Shown: piece after piece, positions 9,712-17,880 of the stretch
Layout: the number at the start of each line of letters is the position of its first letter
Position numbering within the stretch: the first letter of the stretch is position 1
Source: Hyphomicrobium sp.
GTDB taxonomy: Bacteria > Pseudomonadota > Alphaproteobacteria > Rhizobiales > Hyphomicrobiaceae
DNA length: 64,000 nt
Assembly (NCBI GenBank): GCA_030148725.1
Contig: JASBSU010000037.1
Coordinates: 1-64,000, forward strand
Direction: 5' to 3'
Translations under genes and position numbers: made by a program
Notes under the pieces: model-generated
Database searches by the model: none
What the model was told of the DNA's origin: nothing
The model's input: only the letters and a program-made list of their open reading frames with translations

Positions 9712-10037
9712 CAATGCCCCCCGTAGCGTCGGTCTAACCCTGCTTTCCAGCGCTCGATCTCGGCATCCTCGTCGCCGGCGCGCGGGTTGTGCCCGCCATA
9801 GGCGGCGATCGCGGCCGCGTGCACGGCGCGCAGGGCGGCGGCCATGGCCTTCTGGTCCTTCGGCAGGTCGCGATCGAGCCAGGCGTAGAACTGCGCCGCG
9901 TTCCAGGCGAGCGTGCCGCCGTCGACGATGGGGCGCGGCATCTTCTTGTCGCGCGTCAGTCGCTTGTGGTTGTCGTAAAGCCATTCCTTGGAGCGGCCGA
10001 GCTCGGCGGCGACCTGGTCGGCGGTCAGGGCTTTCAT
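9711..10037 (-). CDS. helix-turn-helix (excisionase/AlpA-like) phage protein
   Basis: MKALTADQVAAELGRSKEWLYDNHKRLTRDKKMPRPIVDGGTLAWNAAQFYAWLD resembles MerR/AlpA-type HTH proteins. Confidence 0.6.
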   Translation of the reverse strand: MKALTADQVAAELGRSKEWLYDNHKRLTRDKKMPRPIVDGGTLAWNAAQFYAWLDRDLPKDQKAMAAALRAVHAAAIAAYGGHNPRAGDEDAEIERWKAGLDRRYGGH

Positions 10038-10318
10038 TGCAGCCCTCCCCTACGGCTTATCGCATCTTTGATGACTGCGGCGCGTTCGTCCGGCGACATG
10101 TCGCGCAAGTCGATCTTCTTAAGCGCATTGTCGGCGCGCGCGGCGGTGAGGATTACTTCGACTAGCTCGTCGCCGTGGATCAATAGGAAGTTTGCATCGA
10201 GCAGCGCGCTTACGATGACGAGCGCGGCCTTGTGCTTCGTGCCGCAAGTCGTGGCGGCGCGATCGAATGCTTCGGCGACAATCTCAACTGCGCGATCGAT
10301 GCTCGGAATTGCACTCAT
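10034..10318 (-). CDS. hypothetical phage protein
   Basis: ATGA overlaps with both neighbours. Confidence 0.55.
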   Translation of the reverse strand: MSAIPSIDRAVEIVAEAFDRAATTCGTKHKAALVIVSALLDANFLLIHGDELVEVILTAARADNALKKIDLRDMSPDERAAVIKDAISRRGGLQ

Positions 10319-10563
10319 CTCTGCTGCTCCGATTTGGCGCCGGCGACGAGCTTGGCTAGGTCTTCGGGGTCCGTCGAGTGTGCAACCTCGACCCAGGCCT
10401 GGAGCGACTGCGGTGCCTCGCCGGGGATGGCGAGCTTGATGCTGTAGATCACGTCGCCAAAATTCTCGTGCTGCCTTCTGGCGAACGCCATAGCTGCGCG
10501 CAGTGTCGGGAACGTCTGTTCCCATGACGGCATCGTCTCGCCGTAGACCACGCGATAAGCCAT
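10315..10563 (-). CDS. hypothetical phage protein
   Basis: MAYRVVYGETMPSWEQTFPTLRAAMAFARRQHENFGDV...; overlapping operon genes. Confidence 0.5.
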   Translation of the reverse strand: MAYRVVYGETMPSWEQTFPTLRAAMAFARRQHENFGDVIYSIKLAIPGEAPQSLQAWVEVAHSTDPEDLAKLVAGAKSEQQR

Positions 10564-10778
10564 CACCGCACCTCGCTCTGAGGACCGCGCGCTTTGCAGT
10601 CGGGGCAGTAGTCGATGACGCCGATCGTGATGCCCTGCGGCATGCCCGCCGCGACGGCCTCGGCCGTGATGTCGACCTTGTGCAGCGTGGCAATATCCGG
10701 CCGCGTATCGTCCTCGGCGATGCCGCAGCCGTCGCAGATGACGATCTCGGCACCATCGGCTTTCCGGTAGATACTCAT
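10563..10778 (-). CDS. small Cys-rich phage protein
   Basis: MSIYRKADGAEIVICDGCGIAEDD...DYCPDCKARG. Confidence 0.55.
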   Translation of the reverse strand: MSIYRKADGAEIVICDGCGIAEDDTRPDIATLHKVDITAEAVAAGMPQGITIGVIDYCPDCKARGPQSEVR

Positions 10779-11191
10779 CAGCGCACCTCGCTTTTAGCAG
10801 CGAGCAGATACCAATCGTCGGCTCGCAATCGCACCGTGCTGCCGACGCGCTCGCTGACAGCGTTGAATTTTTCGATCGTTGCGCGACCAAGGTCGACGCC
10901 GATCTGGTCCGCAAGGATGTCTAGGTAACATTGCACGTCGGCCAGTTCGTTCGACGCTGCCGCCTGAAATTCATCGAGCGTGAGATCGCCTCGCTCAAAT
11001 TTTTTTCGAACGTTCGCGTACTCTCCGAGCTCGCCGATCATGGCCTGCAACCACTGCGCCGGCGACCAGTCGGAGCCGTCTGGTTTTAGATGCGCGAGGG
11101 CACCGTGCTTGTTCTTGTACTGTGGAAGGCGGGCGCGGTTGGCACCGCGCAACGCATTGAAGGTCAATCCATCGCTGCCGTAGCCCATCAC
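10778..11191 (-). CDS. MazG-like NTP pyrophosphohydrolase
   Basis: GELGEYANVRKKFERGDLT...NELADVQCYLDILADQIGVDLGRATIEKFNAVSERVGS fits the all-alpha NTP-PPase pattern. Confidence 0.75.
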   Translation of the reverse strand: MMGYGSDGLTFNALRGANRARLPQYKNKHGALAHLKPDGSDWSPAQWLQAMIGELGEYANVRKKFERGDLTLDEFQAAASNELADVQCYLDILADQIGVDLGRATIEKFNAVSERVGSTVRLRADDWYLLAAKSEVR

Positions 11192-11580
11192 CGCACCTCG
11201 TCGAAGGTTGGCATCAGGCGCTGCAGCCGATACTTGTCGTAGTCGGCGCGGATGATCGTGCAGCCTTCGTCGACGTCGGCGAGCAGGCGGCGGGCGATGT
11301 CGAGCCGGCGCACCTCGCGCATGTAGGCGCTGGCGAAGTTTTCGGCGGCGCGCCGTGCCTCGACCAGGTCGGCGCGCAGCTGGCTGTCGACCACGTCAGT
11401 ATCGAGGCCGGTGATGACCGTCTCGAACCGGTGCCCCTTGCCGGTGAGCGGATCGGTGCGACGCACCTCGATCAGGCACGTGCCGCGCGCGGCGAGCTGC
11501 AGCATGGCATAGCGCGGATGGCCCGGCCGATAGTCGACGAAGACGATGCGGCCGGTGTCGGTGACGTCGGGGAGTAGCAT
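11188..11580 (-). CDS. hypothetical phage protein
   Basis: 130 aa; first gene of the left minus-strand operon. Confidence 0.55.
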   Translation of the reverse strand: MLLPDVTDTGRIVFVDYRPGHPRYAMLQLAARGTCLIEVRRTDPLTGKGHRFETVITGLDTDVVDSQLRADLVEARRAAENFASAYMREVRRLDIARRLLADVDEGCTIIRADYDKYRLQRLMPTFDEVR

Positions 11581-11737
11581 GGGGCCTCCGAAAATGCGGA
11601 GGGCGCGCTCTGAAAGCTGGGGGCCGGCCGTGACGGGAGGAAGCGCGGTTGATGATGCCGCTGAGCGCGCGCTTCTGAGATCTAGGCCGGCCCCGCTGAG
11701 GAGAAAACGCCCTTACAACGGGGTCGACACTAGGCCA

Positions 11738-11818
11738 TGCGAAAATGCATTGTCCAGATGGAAAATGCATATGCGAAAAAGAATAGCCGAACGCAGTTGT
11801 GGAAAATGCCGCACAACT
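11738..11818. promoter_or_regulatory. candidate repressor operator cluster (left)
   Basis: GAAAATGCAT at 11741-11750 and 11761-11770, GAAAATGCC at 11802-11810 inside AGTTGTG...CACAACT; lies between the repressor and the left operon. Confidence 0.4.
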
Positions 11819-11857
11819 TCGCGCAGACTTGCATAAGCATTGGCAGTTGAAAAGTAA

Positions 11858-12508
11858 CTATCCGCGCGGGCGAATTGACCCGATCACTACACCCTTGATG
11901 GCAACTCGGTCGTTGTCGACCAGGAGCGGCTTTCGCAGGCCCTCCTCGCGGCTGGGGGTGGTCAGATAGGGCGGATCGTAGAAACGGAACACCGTTTCCG
12001 CTGAGCCTTCGGCCCAATGGTAATCCTGGGCGCACACCAGGTCCCCTGGCTCGGGCGTCTCGTTGAGGTCGACGATCACGATGTCGCCCGGCATGTACCC
12101 GGCGAGCTCGAGGCCGGTGCGGCGCCCCAAAACCCAGGCATCGGCGGCAGAACGGTCGCCAATTAGGGCTTTGATCGCAGCTGCGATTTCCGACCCCGGC
12201 TCGACAACATAGGGCTTGGCGGTCTCGCTGAGCCCGGCCGCTGGGCGGCCCGGCGTCGCCGGCACGCCGAAAATCGACTGCTCCCCGACGGCGTGGGCGA
12301 TCTTCGAGATGGTGCGCAGCCCCATCATCGGGGCGTCGTCGTCGTTGAGGAACCGGGTCAAGGTCGTCTGAGCTACGCCCGCGCGCTTGGCGAGCGCCGT
12401 TGCGCTTTCACCCGTCTTTTCCAGCACCCGCAGGATCCAGGCGCGGATTTCCTCGCGGCTCAACTCCATGCATTTCGCGTAGCGGAGGATTGCTGGCTGG
12501 GGATACAT
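11858..12508 (-). CDS. CI/LexA-like repressor (HTH plus S24 domain)
   Basis: TGESATALAKRAGVAQTTLTRFLND (HTH) and GYMPGDIVIVDLNETPEPGDLV...VAIKGVVIGSIRP (S24-like). Start may instead be the internal MELSREEI. Confidence 0.85.
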   Translation of the reverse strand: MYPQPAILRYAKCMELSREEIRAWILRVLEKTGESATALAKRAGVAQTTLTRFLNDDDAPMMGLRTISKIAHAVGEQSIFGVPATPGRPAAGLSETAKPYVVEPGSEIAAAIKALIGDRSAADAWVLGRRTGLELAGYMPGDIVIVDLNETPEPGDLVCAQDYHWAEGSAETVFRFYDPPYLTTPSREEGLRKPLLVDNDRVAIKGVVIGSIRPRG

Positions 12509-12519
12509 GCAAGGTTCGC

Positions 12520-12555
12520 TTGACTACAATTAATTTCGCATCGTTATATGCTCAA
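12520..12555. promoter_or_regulatory. overlapping divergent promoters at the lysis/lysogeny switch
   Basis: + strand TTGACT(12520-12525)-18-TTATAT(12544-12549); - strand TTGAGC-17-TAATTG over the same interval. Confidence 0.45.
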
Positions 12556-12846
12556 ATGCATGGACAAATTCCTACGCAAACGCAGCTTTCCGTCGACGAG
12601 ATGAATTTCGCCGAGCTGGATGCCCTGCGGGAGGAGCTTCGGCTCAGCCAGGCCAACGTGTGTCAGCGCGGGCAGCTCAACGTCGCGAGCTACACCCGTT
12701 GGAAGCGATGGTTGCGTGGCGAACCCGGCGGCGGGGTGCCGACACGGCGCTCGCTCAAGGCCGTGCGTGACGTCCTGAAAGAAGAGCTGAACCGCCTCGC
12801 CCGCCGGCAGCTGCCGGCGTCGAGCGGACAGTCGCACTCGCTCTAG
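12556..12846 (+). CDS. Cro/HTH-like early regulator
   Basis: MHGQIPTQTQLSVDEMNFAELDALREELRLSQANVCQRGQLNVASYTRWKRWLRGEP; divergent from the repressor. Confidence 0.6.
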   Translation: MHGQIPTQTQLSVDEMNFAELDALREELRLSQANVCQRGQLNVASYTRWKRWLRGEPGGGVPTRRSLKAVRDVLKEELNRLARRQLPASSGQSHSL

Positions 12847-12952
12847 CCGTTTCGTTAGGGCCGTCGGCCCGCTTTCCAGTCGCGTCCTGAGTTTGGTCCC
12901 GCGCCGCGTACCTCGGCGCGAACGGGCATTCGTTTGTCGATGAGGTGGCGCG

Positions 12953-13111
12953 ATGAAGCAATTGAGCGGCGGCCGACTGGTGGTCACACGCGCGGACAGT
13001 CCCGAAGACATCGCTGCGTTCTTCGCCGCGCTGCGGGCGCATCGCAGCAGCGCCGCTGCAGCGACGGCGCCGGCGGCCTTCGGCGAGACGAAAGCGACGG
13101 GTGGCAACTGA
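12953..13111 (+). CDS. hypothetical small phage protein
   Basis: MKQLSGGRLVVTRADSPEDIAAFFAALRAHRSS... (52 aa); stop overlaps the next start (TGATG). Confidence 0.5.
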   Translation: MKQLSGGRLVVTRADSPEDIAAFFAALRAHRSSAAAATAPAAFGETKATGGN

Positions 13112-13578
13112 TGCAGAAAGCCCTCGCGAGCCGGCTGTGTGCCTCTGCCGACAAGCTGCAGTCCTATGCGGCCTTTCTCGCCGCGAGCGAGGTGGTCGCG
13201 CTCCGCCGTGGCGTGTCGGCGTCTGACATTCGCCGCGGGCTCACGCCGGAGGAAACGCATCGCATCGTGGCTGTGAGCAGTGCCACGCATCAACGCGACG
13301 CGCGCACCGGTCGCGTCGTCGCGGTGCTGCAGAACATTCCCGCGGCCGACGCTGACGAGATCGAGCGGCTGCGCGCCATCGCTGCTGCGCGCCACGAAGC
13401 GCTTTACCTCGCCAGCACCGTGTTCGGCCGCGGCCCGCGCTCGCTGGCGCGTGCCGTCGGTCTCTCGCACACCGCCGTCGCCAAAGCCGTCGCTGCGGTC
13501 GAGGACCGCCGCTCCGATCCGAAAGTCGATCGCATGCTCGATGAAGCCGAGCTGCAGCTGATGGGAGAACTTGCATGA
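13111..13578 (+). CDS. DnaA-domain-IV-like HTH protein
   Basis: RHEALYLASTVFGRGPRSLARAVGLSHTAVAKAVAAVEDRR resembles the DnaA C-terminal YLa..l...s...ig..fg..dHtTV..a...i pattern. Confidence 0.55.
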   Translation: MQKALASRLCASADKLQSYAAFLAASEVVALRRGVSASDIRRGLTPEETHRIVAVSSATHQRDARTGRVVAVLQNIPAADADEIERLRAIAAARHEALYLASTVFGRGPRSLARAVGLSHTAVAKAVAAVEDRRSDPKVDRMLDEAELQLMGELA

Positions 13579-15056
13579 CCACGGCAAAGAAGCCTTCCAA
13601 CCGCGGCGCGCGCTTCGGCCTGGGGCTCGGCATCGCCATCTGCTTTGTTTGGAGCCAGGTGTGTGGATGGGCGGTCACCGGGCGCATGCTCGCCGACGAC
13701 AGCGCGCGGCGCGGCGTTGCGGCGACGAGCTCGTCGACGGCGGCCGGCGACCTGAAGAAGCTGCAGGACGAGCGCGCGGGTATCGAGTTGCCCAAGGGCG
13801 AAACGAAAGCCGGTCTCGAGGGGAAGCTGAAGCTCGAGAAGACGCGCACCAGCGGACGCTACAAGGACGGCGCAGGACCTGTGGCGACCGAGCTCCAGGC
13901 CAAGATCGCGCTGTTCGATCGCGCCAACGAGCTCGATACCAAACTGATCCCGGCCGCGCTCAAGGCGTTGGAGAGCAAGCCGGCGACGGCCGCCGGCGAA
14001 GTCGATGTCGCGGTGCCGGTCGGCATTGCCAAGCGCATGGGCTGGATCGGCGAGGATGCCGACGCGATCGCTGCCGCCGAGCAGGCTGCGCATTTCTGGT
14101 TCATCGTGTTTCTCGTCTTCGCCTGCGCGTTCTTCGCCACGTTCGGCTTCCGGTTCGTCGGCGTCACGCACGAGGAAGTTTTCGAGCGCAAGCACTTGGT
14201 GTTCCGCGATAAGCCGATCGCGTGCGTGCCGCTCGTGTTCCTGTTCGTCGAAGCCGGCATGAATGCGACCTATGGCTGGCATCGTGCCGGGGGCGGTCTG
14301 TTCAATCTCGAAGCGTGGCTGCAGGCGTTGATGTTTGCCGGCGCCGCTGTGATCGGTGCCTACCTGCCGACGCGATGGGGGCACGCTGACAAGCCGGCGC
14401 CGGCGCGCGATCCGCTCGAGGACGAATGGTCGATGCATTGGGGTCCGCGGCAGATCGCGGCCCCTGCCCCGCGGCGCGCTTCATCGCCTGATGACGTGGC
14501 GCGCCAGGTGGACGATTTTCGCGCGGGGCGCCCGGTCGCCCCGAACGAGGGAGCGACGGGGACCGGTGTTGCGTACCCCGGTAGCGCTTCGACGCATCTC
14601 GCGCCGCAACAGTCGGCGCCCATCACCATCAACGTTGGATCTCCGGCTGCAGCCGCGGCGGAGATCTCGGGCCAGGTGCCGATGCTGCCAGCGCCTTATG
14701 CAGCGGCGGGGCAAGGCGGGTCGGCACCTGGCGCCACGCCTCCGTCGCTTCCGGCGCCGGCGGCCATCGAGACGGGCGCGCCGGTCGATCGCTCGGGCTT
14801 CGGCCGCATGTCCGACCACCTGCTGCTGTTCAAGGCGAAGGAAGTCGAGCCGATGCCCGGCTCGTGGGTGTCGGCCGACGACATGTATGCCCGTTATGTC
14901 GCCTGGGCGACGGCGCGCGTGCTGTCGCGCAACGTGTTCCTCGAGCTGTTCCGCGAAGTGGCCGAGGTTCGCACGGAATTGATCGGCGGCGAGCTGCACT
15001 TTCTCGACGTCACGATCCGCGGGACCTATCCGCGGCTCGTCGAGGCAGCGGGGTGA
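13575..15056 (+). CDS. multi-TM phage protein of unknown function
   Basis: 493 aa, ~4 hydrophobic segments in the N-terminal half, Ala/Pro-rich linker, soluble C-terminus. Confidence 0.7.
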   Translation: MTTAKKPSNRGARFGLGLGIAICFVWSQVCGWAVTGRMLADDSARRGVAATSSSTAAGDLKKLQDERAGIELPKGETKAGLEGKLKLEKTRTSGRYKDGAGPVATELQAKIALFDRANELDTKLIPAALKALESKPATAAGEVDVAVPVGIAKRMGWIGEDADAIAAAEQAAHFWFIVFLVFACAFFATFGFRFVGVTHEEVFERKHLVFRDKPIACVPLVFLFVEAGMNATYGWHRAGGGLFNLEAWLQALMFAGAAVIGAYLPTRWGHADKPAPARDPLEDEWSMHWGPRQIAAPAPRRASSPDDVARQVDDFRAGRPVAPNEGATGTGVAYPGSASTHLAPQQSAPITINVGSPAAAAAEISGQVPMLPAPYAAAGQGGSAPGATPPSLPAPAAIETGAPVDRSGFGRMSDHLLLFKAKEVEPMPGSWVSADDMYARYVAWATARVLSRNVFLELFREVAEVRTELIGGELHFLDVTIRGTYPRLVEAAG

Positions 15057-15059
15057 GCC

Positions 15060-15242
15060 ATGCTGCGCGAAACAGTCGTCGACGAAGCGCCCGAAATGGC
15101 CGCGTTCTCCGCCAGCCAGGAACAGTTGAACAGCGCCGCACACTGGCGCGCCCGCGCGAAAGCCGAACGCGAGTGGTTCGCCGGCTGGGAAGTGCGCATG
15201 CGCCAGGCGCTGAAGATCCAACGCGAGCAGATGGGGAGGTGA
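15060..15242 (+). CDS. hypothetical phage protein
   Basis: 60 aa in the collinear early operon. Confidence 0.5.
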   Translation: MLRETVVDEAPEMAAFSASQEQLNSAAHWRARAKAEREWFAGWEVRMRQALKIQREQMGR

Positions 15243-15244
15243 TC

Positions 15245-15490
15245 ATGGCTTTCCGGCATCCACACGATGCGCTCGACGCGACAAAGGCCGGCAAGTGGGA
15301 AGTCAACGGCCGCATCATCTGGCGATCGGACAAGTCGGTGCTGCTGCATGACGGCATCGGCAAGAAGTTCCTGCCGCGAAAATCGATCGTGCTCGAGGAG
15401 AACGCCGACGGCACGGCGACGGTGTGGATGCCCGAGTGGCTGCACCGCAAACCCTACGCAAAAGAGGAGAAGGCACGCGATGTCGCTTAG
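15245..15490 (+). CDS. hypothetical phage protein
   Basis: MAFRHPHDALDATKAGKWEVNGRIIWRSDKSVLLHDGIGKKFLPRKSIV... Confidence 0.55.
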   Translation: MAFRHPHDALDATKAGKWEVNGRIIWRSDKSVLLHDGIGKKFLPRKSIVLEENADGTATVWMPEWLHRKPYAKEEKARDVA

Positions 15491-15779
15491 TGACGAGAAA
15501 CAGCCTGTAGCGCTCGGCCCCGACTACGGCGTCGCGCAGAATGCACCGAAGCCGAGTGTCGGCCGCATCGTGCATTTCTATACCCGCGATCCCGTGAAGC
15601 AGTCGAACGGACAAGGCGAAGGTCCGTATCCAGCGATCGTGCTGCAAGTGCATGGGCCTTACGTCAACCTCAAGATTTGGTCCTGGGACGCGGGCTACGT
15701 CGCCGGCAGCGTCTCGCATGCGGCCGAAGCAAAAGAGCGCGGCTATGCCTGCTGGTGGGAGTGGCCGCCGAAAGTCTGA
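15480..15779 (+). CDS. hypothetical phage protein
   Basis: VGRIVHFYTRDPVKQSNGQGEGPYPAIVLQVHGPYVNLKIWSWDAG resembles small conserved phage proteins. Confidence 0.6.
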   Translation: MSLSDEKQPVALGPDYGVAQNAPKPSVGRIVHFYTRDPVKQSNGQGEGPYPAIVLQVHGPYVNLKIWSWDAGYVAGSVSHAAEAKERGYACWWEWPPKV

Positions 15780-15796
15780 CGCACCGCACGATCATC

Positions 15797-15827
15797 GCCG
15801 CCGCGGATGGTCTGCGGCGGCATTTTC
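15797..15827 (+). terminator. intrinsic-terminator-like hairpin
   Basis: GCCGCCGC-GGATGGTCT-GCGGCGGC followed by ATTTTC. Confidence 0.6.
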
Positions 15828-15840
15828 ATCGGAGGGTATG

Positions 15841-16239
15841 ATGAGCTTGAAAGAAACCGAGGCCGAATGCGCGGCCGTTGCAGTGGCGCCGCGTGTGGCG
15901 CTGGCCGACATCGAGGCGGCGATCGCATTCCGTCACGATTTTCGCGCGATCGACGTTGTCGCTGGTCCCGACGGATCGGTGCCGGGCATCGCGTCGCCGC
16001 TTGAGTTGCTGTCCGTATGCCTGCTCGTGATGGTCAACGGCTTTACGGTCATCGGCAAGAGCGCGCCGGCGAGCCCTGAGAACTTCAACGCCGAGCTCGG
16101 TCGCAAGCTGGCCTATGAGGACGCGATCCGCCAGCTGTGGCCGCTGATGGGCTTTGCGCTGCGCGATCGCCTGCATCGCGACAAGATCTCGGATGACGAA
16201 GCTGACGCGGCGGTCGCGCGCGTCGACGCTGCCACCTAA
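15841..16239 (+). CDS. N4 Gp49/Sf6 Gp66-family phage protein
   Basis: LLVMVNGFTVIGKSAPASPENFNAELGRKLAYEDAIRQLWPLMGFALRDRL. Confidence 0.8.
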   Translation: MSLKETEAECAAVAVAPRVALADIEAAIAFRHDFRAIDVVAGPDGSVPGIASPLELLSVCLLVMVNGFTVIGKSAPASPENFNAELGRKLAYEDAIRQLWPLMGFALRDRLHRDKISDDEADAAVARVDAAT

Positions 16240-16245
16240 CCCGAT

Positions 16246-16270
16246 CGCCGGCTGCATCTAACAGCCGGCG
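16246..16270 (+). terminator. hairpin after the Gp49-like gene
   Basis: CGCCGGCTG-CATCTAA-CAGCCGGCG, perfect 9-bp stem; no strong T-tract. Confidence 0.4.
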
Positions 16271-16368
16271 TCTCCGGTGATGCTCGAGGGCTCGGGCGCC
16301 TCCTTTCGTCTCGAGCACCGTAAGTCGCGTTGGTGGCGCGAGCCGGAGCCTTTCCTCTTTTGTGGGTG

Positions 16369-17475
16369 ATGTCAGTGGCGCAACGCGGGGACCTTCACGA
16401 CATCAAAGCGCTGCTCCAGCAGCGCGTGCACGATGTCATCGGCAAGCTCGGGATCGAAGGCTATGCCGCCGGCAAATACTTCATTGGCCGCAATCCCGCG
16501 CGCAATGACGATCGCCCTGGCTCGTTCTGGATCGTCATTCACGGCCCCGACGCCGGCGTCTGGAAGGATGAGGCGATCTCCGACAAGGCGGCCGACGTCG
16601 TCGCCCTGATCGCCAACTGCAAGTTTCACGATCCGCGCCGCGTCAAGGAAGCGCTCGAATGGGCGCGCGAGACGTTCGGCATCGCGCGGATGAGCGATGC
16701 GACGCGCGCCAAGCTGAAGACGGAGGCCTCCGAGCGCAAGGTCGACTCGGAGAAGCAGCGCACGGCGGAGCTCGCCAGAAAGCGGCGCTTCGCTCTGGCG
16801 AAGTGGCTCGATGCGCCGCCGTCGATCGCCGGCACGGTCGCCGATGTCTATCTGCGATCGAGGGGCATCGATCTTTCCAGCCTGCCGCGGTTGCCGGGCG
16901 CGCTCCGCTGCCTGGCCGAGCATGAGCATCGGGACGATGAGACGGGCGAGCTCACGTCGTGGCCGTGCATGATCGCGATGATCTCGCCGAGCGATCCGGC
17001 GTCGACGGAAAAGCTGCTCGCGGTGCATCGCACCTGGCTGAAGCATGACGGCAGCGGCAAGGCTCCGGTGCGGCCTAACCGGCGCATGTGGCCGAGCTTC
17101 GCCGGCGGCGTGATCAAGATCGCGCGGGGCGATGGCGGGCTGTCGGTCAAGGACGCGATCGCCAAGGGACACAAGACGCGCCTGGTGATGGGCGAAGGCA
17201 TCGAGACGTGCGGCTCGATCGCCGTCGCCGATTATCGCCCGCGCGTGCAGGCCTACATGGCGCTCGCGAACCTGATGCACATCAAGATCCCGGTCGCATG
17301 CACCAGCGAGGTGCTGCTGATCCGCGAGAACGATGCCTCGCGCCAGGCGCGCGCGCTGTTCGACAAGGGAGCGGCGGCGATCGCCGCGCAAGGGGTTCCG
17401 GTGCTGGTCGCGCAATCGCATTTCGGTTCGGACCCGAACGACGCGCTAACCGGAAATATCAGCAGGAAGGGGTGA
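16369..17475 (+). CDS. TOPRIM-domain phage primase-like protein
   Basis: YLRSRGIDLSSLPRLPGALRC...LVMGEGIETCGSI...VLLIRENDASRQARALFDKGAAAIAAQGVPV. Confidence 0.75.
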   Translation: MSVAQRGDLHDIKALLQQRVHDVIGKLGIEGYAAGKYFIGRNPARNDDRPGSFWIVIHGPDAGVWKDEAISDKAADVVALIANCKFHDPRRVKEALEWARETFGIARMSDATRAKLKTEASERKVDSEKQRTAELARKRRFALAKWLDAPPSIAGTVADVYLRSRGIDLSSLPRLPGALRCLAEHEHRDDETGELTSWPCMIAMISPSDPASTEKLLAVHRTWLKHDGSGKAPVRPNRRMWPSFAGGVIKIARGDGGLSVKDAIAKGHKTRLVMGEGIETCGSIAVADYRPRVQAYMALANLMHIKIPVACTSEVLLIRENDASRQARALFDKGAAAIAAQGVPVLVAQSHFGSDPNDALTGNISRKG

Positions 17476-17478
17476 AGG

Positions 17479-17880
17479 ATGACACGCATAGAATTTTGGG
17501 GACCACCTGGTTGCGGAAAGTCGAATTTGATCGATGGCATGCGAAAGGCGGGCTTCGACGTCCGCGACGCTCCCGACGTGTTCGACGTGTTCGGACGTGA
17601 AGCTGTCTTGACGTCGCGTAAGACACTCGCCGTCCAGCAGTGGCTTCGAGCGCAGGGCGTGACGGCGGTTCGATACTCGGCGGACAAGAAGACCGTCGTT
17701 GTAACCCTGCAGGGCAAGGAGCACGCTCGCAAACAGGCGCCAGGTCAGCCCGCGTTGGTCCTGAGCGGCGGCGACGAGGGGCGGCCTGCCAGGGCGCGAC
17801 GGACCGATGACGATCTGCGACGCGATCTTGGCGCCGATGCTCAGCGGCGCAAGCGACTAGCTCGATCGAGCCGCCAATGA
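17479..17880 (+). CDS. small P-loop-containing phage protein
   Basis: MTRIEFWGPPGCGKSNLIDGMRKAGFDV (Walker A); no evident Walker B in 133 aa. Confidence 0.6.
   Translation: MTRIEFWGPPGCGKSNLIDGMRKAGFDVRDAPDVFDVFGREAVLTSRKTLAVQQWLRAQGVTAVRYSADKKTVVVTLQGKEHARKQAPGQPALVLSGGDEGRPARARRTDDDLRRDLGADAQRRKRLARSSRQ

Noticed and set aside
13404-14438. 344-aa minus-strand ORF under the multi-TM early gene
   Set aside because: Antisense shadow of the collinear early operon; no recognisable motifs.
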